Source of the DNA: Hyphomicrobiales bacterium
GTDB lineage: Bacteria; Pseudomonadota; Alphaproteobacteria; Rhizobiales; JAUVMS01
Reading direction: 5' to 3'
Assembly: GCA_030600135.1 (NCBI GenBank)
Contig: JAUVMS010000098.1
Coordinates: 1-9,084 of the forward strand
DNA: 9,084 nt
A program made the translations under genes and the position numbers. This document shows, one piece after another, positions 5,505 to 9,084 of the stretch; the stretch's first letter is position 1, and each line of letters starts with the position of its first letter. Under the pieces are notes generated by a model. The model did no database searches and had not been told where the DNA came from. It was given only the letters and a program-made list of their open reading frames with translations.

Positions 5505-7232
5505 TCAGCCACTCATGCGCGAGCGCACGATGCGTGGAAGCAGGCCCATATCCTCGCCCGCGAGTTCCTCTCCACCAACGGCCGGCTCAAGGACGGGTGC
5601 AGCGCGCTCATCACGCTGCGCTTGATCGCTCCATTGTTGGTCGGCGCGTTCTTCTTGTTGAGCCTCAAGCACCGCCGGATCGGCGGGCGGCTGTTGAACC
5701 GCGGGCCCCGGCAGCACACCGCCTGCAAACCAAGCGTCGATGAGATCCAGTTCCTCGACCGAGAGTGCGAGCCCTTGGCCTCGGCAGCGGGCGACGACGA
5801 AGTTGCGGAAGCGGCCGGCAAACAGGTTCGCAGATGCGCCTTGCTCGAACCAGGGGTCGGCTTCGCTCACCACGTCGAGGACGAAACGAACGTCTTCGCG
5901 CTTGATTTCGAGCCTCAATTTCTGCGCGCGCGAGGCGACATTGGTGATGGTTTGGGCTCCGCTCAGGCCGTTCTCATTGATCTCGGCCGCCATGACATCG
6001 AACAGCACTCGATATTCAGGCGGGGCGAGCGGCGGTGCCTGACAGGCATCTTGTATTTTCGCTATGGAGTTCTGCAAGTTCGCCCCGGCCGGTGCGGGGG
6101 CAGTGACAGGTGCTTCCGCGCGCTGAAAGACCGTCGGCTCCAAGCGATCCGGTGCCGTCGAAGCGAAGGGGGATTGCTCGGCAGAGGACTCAAAGGGCGG
6201 CGATTCCTGAACCGGTTGATGATCCGGTCGGTGCGGTTCGGGACTCAATTCCAGGGGCTTGTCGACAAAGGCAGGTGCGGCAGCGAGCTCGTCGGCAGCA
6301 ACGGGTTCGCGTGGCGCGGGCAACGGCGTATCGCCAACCGGCGCACCATGGCGGGCCGGTTCGTAGGCAACGTAAGGCGCCTGGTCGGAAAGCTTGATGT
6401 CGGCAGGCAAGTTTTCAAGGAGGAACGTGCGGAACGCACCGTGACCGGCCCAACTCGTGCCAATGGTCCTTTCGTGGCCAAGCGCGCGTTGCGCCCGATC
6501 GGCCAAAGCCTCGATCGGCACCGGTGCATTGGAGGCGCGCACCATCTCAACCACCTGCGCCGCAATCTCGTCGCGCTGTGATTGGCGGTCGCTCGGGGAC
6601 GGCTCAAGCGACGTTGGCGCCACCGGCGCACGCTCCTCGGGCACAACGCCTTCCATCAACAATGCGGCCAGATCGGCTTCGCGAATTTCACCGTCGCAAA
6701 TGGCGGTATATGGCGAAGCCGTGTACTCGTTGGCGAAAATCACGGTGCGCCGGGCATGGGCGCGAAGGCGATGCAGGACCGGGGTGAAGTCGGCATCGCC
6801 TGACAGAATAATGAACTCGTCGAAATAGGTGTCATGGTTGAGGAGATCCCTGATGTCCATGACCATTCGAATGTCGGACGAATTCTTTAGTTGGGCCGTG
6901 AGCGGAGGACAATCGATGATCTCGAAACCCGACCGCAAGAAATGATGGCGGACAAAGGGAAACGAACTCATATCGGTCGAGTTGTCACGGCTATTGCGGC
7001 GCGGAACCGGATTGCCATAGCAGCGGTTCATGACCAAGCGCCGCTCGATCTCGGGCGCTGGGCCATTGGTCGGCGTGATCAAGCGGCCAAGCTCGATCTC
7101 TTTGAGCCAAACCCCGGCATCCTTGGCAAAACGCCTGGCTAGCGCCTCGTCCTTGCGCTTCAGTGAGAGGTAGATGTTGTCGTAGTCAACAAATACCGCA
7201 CTCAGGCAAGGTCCTGAATACTCCCGTCTCAT
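5505..7232 (-). CDS. NYN (LabA-like PIN) domain protein with OST-HTH/LOTUS modules
   Basis: A 575-residue predicted RNA-acting protein. The N-terminal NYN domain (about 10-190) shows the acidic set of LabA/PIN-like nucleases: VDYDN (Asp16, Asp18), SSDIRMVMDIRDL (Asp120, Asp126 and neighbours) and LSGDADFTPVL (Asp146, Asp148). Residues about 220-292 match an OST-HTH/LOTUS domain (DEIAAQVVEMVR, VPIEALADRAQRALG, FRTFLLENLP). A Pro/Glu/Ala-rich linker (about 293-400) precedes a second globular segment (about 403-482) of similar helix-helix-beta layout, perhaps a diverged second LOTUS domain. The tail (about 505-575) is Glu/Gln/Ala-rich and probably disordered. No signal peptide or membrane segment is seen. 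By family knowledge the NYN fold cleaves RNA and OST-HTH binds RNA, including G-rich or quadruplex RNA; the real substrate is unknown. ATG at 7232 follows GGGGTGAG. It seems monocistronic. The first domain is well supported, the second LOTUS is tentative. Confidence 0.92.
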   Translation of the reverse strand: MRREYSGPCLSAVFVDYDNIYLSLKRKDEALARRFAKDAGVWLKEIELGRLITPTNGPAPEIERRLVMNRCYGNPVPRRNSRDNSTDMSSFPFVRHHFLRSGFEIIDCPPLTAQLKNSSDIRMVMDIRDLLNHDTYFDEFIILSGDADFTPVLHRLRAHARRTVIFANEYTASPYTAICDGEIREADLAALLMEGVVPEERAPVAPTSLEPSPSDRQSQRDEIAAQVVEMVRASNAPVPIEALADRAQRALGHERTIGTSWAGHGAFRTFLLENLPADIKLSDQAPYVAYEPARHGAPVGDTPLPAPREPVAADELAAAPAFVDKPLELSPEPHRPDHQPVQESPPFESSAEQSPFASTAPDRLEPTVFQRAEAPVTAPAPAGANLQNSIAKIQDACQAPPLAPPEYRVLFDVMAAEINENGLSGAQTITNVASRAQKLRLEIKREDVRFVLDVVSEADPWFEQGASANLFAGRFRNFVVARCRGQGLALSVEELDLIDAWFAGGVLPGPAVQQPPADPAVLEAQQEERADQQWSDQAQRDERAAPVLEPAVGGEELAGEDMGLLPRIVRSRMSG

Positions 7233-7276
7233 TGCTGGCTCACCCCGCTAGCCACATCCCCCGGAAAACTGACGCG

Positions 7277-7306
7277 ATACTATTTAGATTGCCGTGGCGG
7301 CGGCAA
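7277..7306 (-). promoter_or_regulatory. Candidate sigma-70 promoter for the NYN gene
   Basis: On the minus strand TTGCCG (7306-7301) and TAGTAT (7282-7277) are 18 bases apart, in the one AT-rich patch just before the gene. The leader would be about 35-40 nt. By-eye prediction. Confidence 0.33.
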
Positions 7307-7500
7307 GCGACGGAAATATCACGGTTCAGGAGAACGACGGTTTTGCGAAGAAAAACAACACGCTACGGAGTGATGCGTTATAGGAGTAGTGCGTGGAAAA
7401 AAGTCGATCCGGCTGGCGGCACATGCACAAATGCAAAGTGATTCGGGCGAATCTCTTAAGCAATCGTTAGCAAGCGAGCAAGACCATCAGCCCACCGATA

Positions 7501-7527
7501 CCAAATTTGGGCGGCCCGTGAGCCGCC
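7501..7527 (-). terminator. Possible terminator behind the gloB-cupin pair
   Basis: On the minus strand GGCGGC and GCCGCC (7527-7522 and 7515-7510) form a 6-bp stem with a 6-nt loop, 8 nt past the cupin stop. CAAATTTGG follows. The tail has only three T residues and is part of the palindrome CCAAATTTGG (7501-7510), so termination would be weak. Confidence 0.35.
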
Positions 7528-7535
7528 GACCGGCG

Positions 7536-7955
7536 TCAGTGCTCCATCTCGAAGTGTTCAAATTCGAAGCCTGGCGCTACCGTGCATCCAACCAGTGACC
7601 AACTGCCCAACGACTTGGCCTGTTGCCAAACGTTTGCCGGCACCACGAGTTGGGGGCGTGCACCGGCACTCAGATCCGAACCGAGGACGTCTCGCCGCGT
7701 TTCCTTACCCTCATGTCTAAGGGCAAGTTCGAGTGGCGAGCCGGCGTACCAATGCCAAACCTCGGTTGCGTCGATGCGATGCCAGCGCGAAACCTCGCCC
7801 TCGCGCAGCAGAAAGTAGATGGCGCTGCTCACCGCTCTGGCGTCGACCTCGGTAGGGTCGCGAAAGGTTTCGCGATAAAAGCCGCCTTCGGGGTGGGGCT
7901 CGAGGCGCAGAATGGCGCAAACATCGTCAGCTGATAGTCCCGGTTCTAGGGGCAT
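7536..7955 (-). CDS. Cupin_5 (DUF985) family protein
   Basis: A 139-residue single-domain cytoplasmic protein of the cupin_5 family (PF06172, formerly DUF985), of normal length for the family. Seen in the sequence are HPEGGFYRET (21-30), SAIYFLL (44-50), the cupin strand WHRIDATEVWHW (58-69, with His59, Glu66 and His68 as possible metal ligands), AGSPLEL, and SLVGCTVAPGFEFEHFE (120-136), all hallmark positions. The biochemical role of most members is unknown; a sugar or small-molecule binding fold is all that can be claimed. The ATG at 7955 is chosen as codon 1. A TTG two codons upstream (7961) has better spacing to AGGAG (5 nt against 11), so MAMPLEP is a fair alternative. It lies 33 nt (or 27 nt) behind gloB on the same strand and is probably cotranscribed with it. 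Confidence 0.9.
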   Translation of the reverse strand: MPLEPGLSADDVCAILRLEPHPEGGFYRETFRDPTEVDARAVSSAIYFLLREGEVSRWHRIDATEVWHWYAGSPLELALRHEGKETRRDVLGSDLSAGARPQLVVPANVWQQAKSLGSWSLVGCTVAPGFEFEHFEMEH

Positions 7956-7988
7956 GGCCAAGTGGTCTCCTGCTGTCGCACGTGCTGG

Positions 7989-8759
7989 TCAGGCGTTGTC
8001 CTTGCGCCGGCGAACCTCGGCAAAGATTTCCCAATCGGCACGATCTTCCATGCCAAGGCGCTTGCGAATTGCAGGGCTCTGCGTGCGCAGGAAGGGGTTG
8101 GATTCGAGTTCGCGGGCGATGGTCGTGGGCAGCGTCGGCTCGCCGCGCGAACGCAGCTCGGCAATCTCCTTTGCCCTCGATTGCAATGCATCGTTCTCGG
8201 GCTCGATTGTCAGCGCGAACTTGGCATTGGCCTGGGTATACTCGTGGCCGCAATAAACCTTGGTTTCCGGCGGCAAGGCGATGAGCTTGGAGAGCGAGGC
8301 CCACATGTTTTCGGCGGAGTCCTCGAACAATCTGCCGCAGCCGAGGGCGAACAGGGTATCGCCAGCAAAGGCAACGCCGGCGTCCGGTAGCCAATAGGTA
8401 ATGTGACCGGCTGTGTGACCTGGCGTATCGAGAACACGAGCCTCGAAACTGCCGAACTGGTAGGTATCGCCATCGCCAAGTGCGACGTCGATGCCCGGTA
8501 TGCGCGCGGCCTCGGCTCGCGGCCCGACAATCGTGCACCCCGTTTCACTCTTTAGCGCATTGTTGCCACCGGTGTGGTCGGCGTGGTGATGAGTGGTCAA
8601 AATATGTGTCAGCGTCCAGCCCTTTTGTGCCAGCGCTTGGCGTACCGCCGCAGCCTCGGGGGCATCGATTGAGGCGGTCACGGCCTTTTCCCGGTCGTGG
8701 ATCAACACGCCATAGTTGTCGCTCAAGCAGGGAAACTGGTGAATTTCGAGCTGAGGCAT
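7989..8759 (-). CDS. gloB: Hydroxyacylglutathione hydrolase (glyoxalase II)
   Basis: Hydrolyses S-D-lactoylglutathione to D-lactate and glutathione, the second step of glutathione-dependent methylglyoxal removal, in the cytoplasm. The 256-residue protein matches the usual length. The metallo-beta-lactamase motif THHHADH gives His57, His59, Asp61 and His62; DTPGHTAGH gives His115, FAGDTLF gives Asp134 and YCGHEYT gives His172, so the full binuclear metal set is present. The C-terminal glutathione-binding domain is complete (NPFLR at 221-225). The opening QFPCLSDNYGVLI is typical. The ATG at 8759 has AAAGGGAG 8 nt upstream. The frame stays open to a start at 8969, but those 70 residues have no family counterpart and would overlap the divergent methyltransferase start. 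The cupin_5 gene follows 33 nt downstream, probably as an operon. Confidence 0.97.
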   Translation of the reverse strand: MPQLEIHQFPCLSDNYGVLIHDREKAVTASIDAPEAAAVRQALAQKGWTLTHILTTHHHADHTGGNNALKSETGCTIVGPRAEAARIPGIDVALGDGDTYQFGSFEARVLDTPGHTAGHITYWLPDAGVAFAGDTLFALGCGRLFEDSAENMWASLSKLIALPPETKVYCGHEYTQANAKFALTIEPENDALQSRAKEIAELRSRGEPTLPTTIARELESNPFLRTQSPAIRKRLGMEDRADWEIFAEVRRRKDNA

Positions 8760-8767
8760 AGTCGCTG

Positions 8768-8775
8768 CTCCCTTT
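8768..8775 (-). promoter_or_regulatory. Shine-Dalgarno deciding the gloB start
   Basis: AAAGGGAG on the minus strand, 8 nt upstream of the ATG at 8759, fixes the start well inside a longer open frame that reaches 8969. Confidence 0.6.
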
Positions 8776-8943
8776 GCAGAGGCTTGGCACGAGGGCGCCG
8801 CCAGACTAGCATCCACGGGCTTGAGGTCAATCGAGGCCGGCATTGCGTATGGCTCCTGGCGCCTACCGCGTGGTAGTGAGACAACCAGGCTGGCGTCCAG
8901 AGATGACCAGTTCAAGCGTTGCCATCGGTTCCGAGCCGCCTGG

Positions 8944-9084
8944 ATGCATCTCGACGTAACAGAACTCATGGCATTTTATGCCAACCAGCCGGGGGCGACG
9001 GTCAGGCGCCTGTTGGTGCGCAGGCTGCGATCGCGCTGGCCGAATGTTTCCGGCGAAACGGTCATGGGGCTTGGGTTTGCCACG
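8944..9084 (+). CDS. SAM-dependent methyltransferase, N-terminal fragment cut by window end
   Basis: The first 47 codons of an open frame that runs off the right edge. The peptide opens MHLDVTELMAFYA, continues with an Arg-rich helix (RRLLVRRLRSRW, 21-32) and then SGETVMGLGFAT (36-47). The last part fits motif I of class I methyltransferases (hydrophobic strand followed by a GxGxAT-type turn). I recall small methyltransferases with this opening encoded divergently from gloB in Hyphomicrobiales, which supports the call. The ATG is the only plausible start in frame; no strong ribosome-binding site precedes it. The region 8760-8943 between it and gloB should carry both promoters, though I could not pick them with confidence. 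The substrate is unknown and the rest of the gene is outside the window. Confidence 0.7.
   Translation, partial: MHLDVTELMAFYANQPGATVRRLLVRRLRSRWPNVSGETVMGLGFAT

Larger units (their letters stand above)
7233..7535. other. Intergenic region between the NYN gene and the cupin gene (303 bp)
   Basis: It holds the candidate NYN promoter and ribosome-binding site on the right of that gene and a hairpin behind the cupin gene (7501-7527). The middle (about 7310-7500) is comparatively AT-rich. I recognise no gene or RNA there; the short open frames across it show no conserved motif. Confidence 0.6.

Noticed and set aside
5481..6581. 366-codon plus-strand open frame
   Set aside because: It is the antisense shadow of the NYN gene, whose minus frame has clear NYN and LOTUS motifs. 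The plus-strand product is Arg/Gly-rich with no domain.
8785..8805. TGGCAC as a sigma-54 -24 element in the gloB-methyltransferase gap
   Set aside because: No GC-containing -12 element at the required spacing; it reads CC there.
8760..8969. 70-residue N-terminal extension of GloB
   Set aside because: The family begins at MPQLEIHQFP, a good ribosome-binding site precedes the ATG at 8759, and the extension overlaps the start of the divergent methyltransferase.
1..9084. CRISPR array, prophage, toxin-antitoxin or defence system
   Set aside because: No regularly spaced identical repeats, no integrase or intact transposase, and no small toxin-antitoxin pair. The NYN protein has no defence-type partner gene beside it.

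Overview
The window reads as a chromosomal segment of an alphaproteobacterium, most likely of the order Hyphomicrobiales (Rhizobiales). This rests on protein style (PhaR, PhaA/PhaB, cupin_5 and GloB all look alphaproteobacterial), moderately high GC coding sequence, and a gloB–cupin_5 pair divergent from a small SAM-dependent methyltransferase, an arrangement I recall from that order. Genus cannot be decided by eye.

Layout. 194-1942 (+) encodes a cytoplasmic PAS-like/GGDEF/EAL protein whose GGDEF signature is ruined but whose EAL catalytic residues look intact, so a c-di-GMP phosphodiesterase is the best guess. It converges on phaR (2039-2689, -), the polyhydroxybutyrate (PHB) regulator, which probably starts at a TTG codon. 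A 563-bp divergent intergenic region (2690-3252) separates phaR from phaA (3253-4440, +) and phaB (4531-5256, +). It holds a striking imperfect inverted repeat of 32/35 bp enclosing several smaller hairpins, plus TGC/GCA dyads near phaA. phaB ends in tandem hairpins with a T-rich tail. A NYN-domain protein with OST-HTH/LOTUS-type modules follows on the minus strand (5505-7232). Next comes a minus-strand pair, gloB (7989-8759) then a cupin_5 protein (7536-7955), and finally the first 47 codons of a plus-strand methyltransferase cut by the window end (8944-9084).

How the genes work together. PhaA condenses two acetyl-CoA to acetoacetyl-CoA and PhaB reduces it with NADPH to (R)-3-hydroxybutyryl-CoA, the PHB precursor. 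PhaR is the expected repressor and polymer sensor that ties phasin and pha expression to granule load. The polymerase gene phaC is not in the window. GloB detoxifies S-D-lactoylglutathione. The NYN/OST-HTH protein is a predicted RNA-acting nuclease with no evident metabolic link to its neighbours.

I see no CRISPR array, tRNA, rRNA, phage or intact transposase. Most of the window is ordinary core genome. The parts worth a second look are the repeat-bounded region upstream of phaR, the degenerate-GGDEF/intact-EAL protein beside the PHB locus, and the architecture of the NYN protein.
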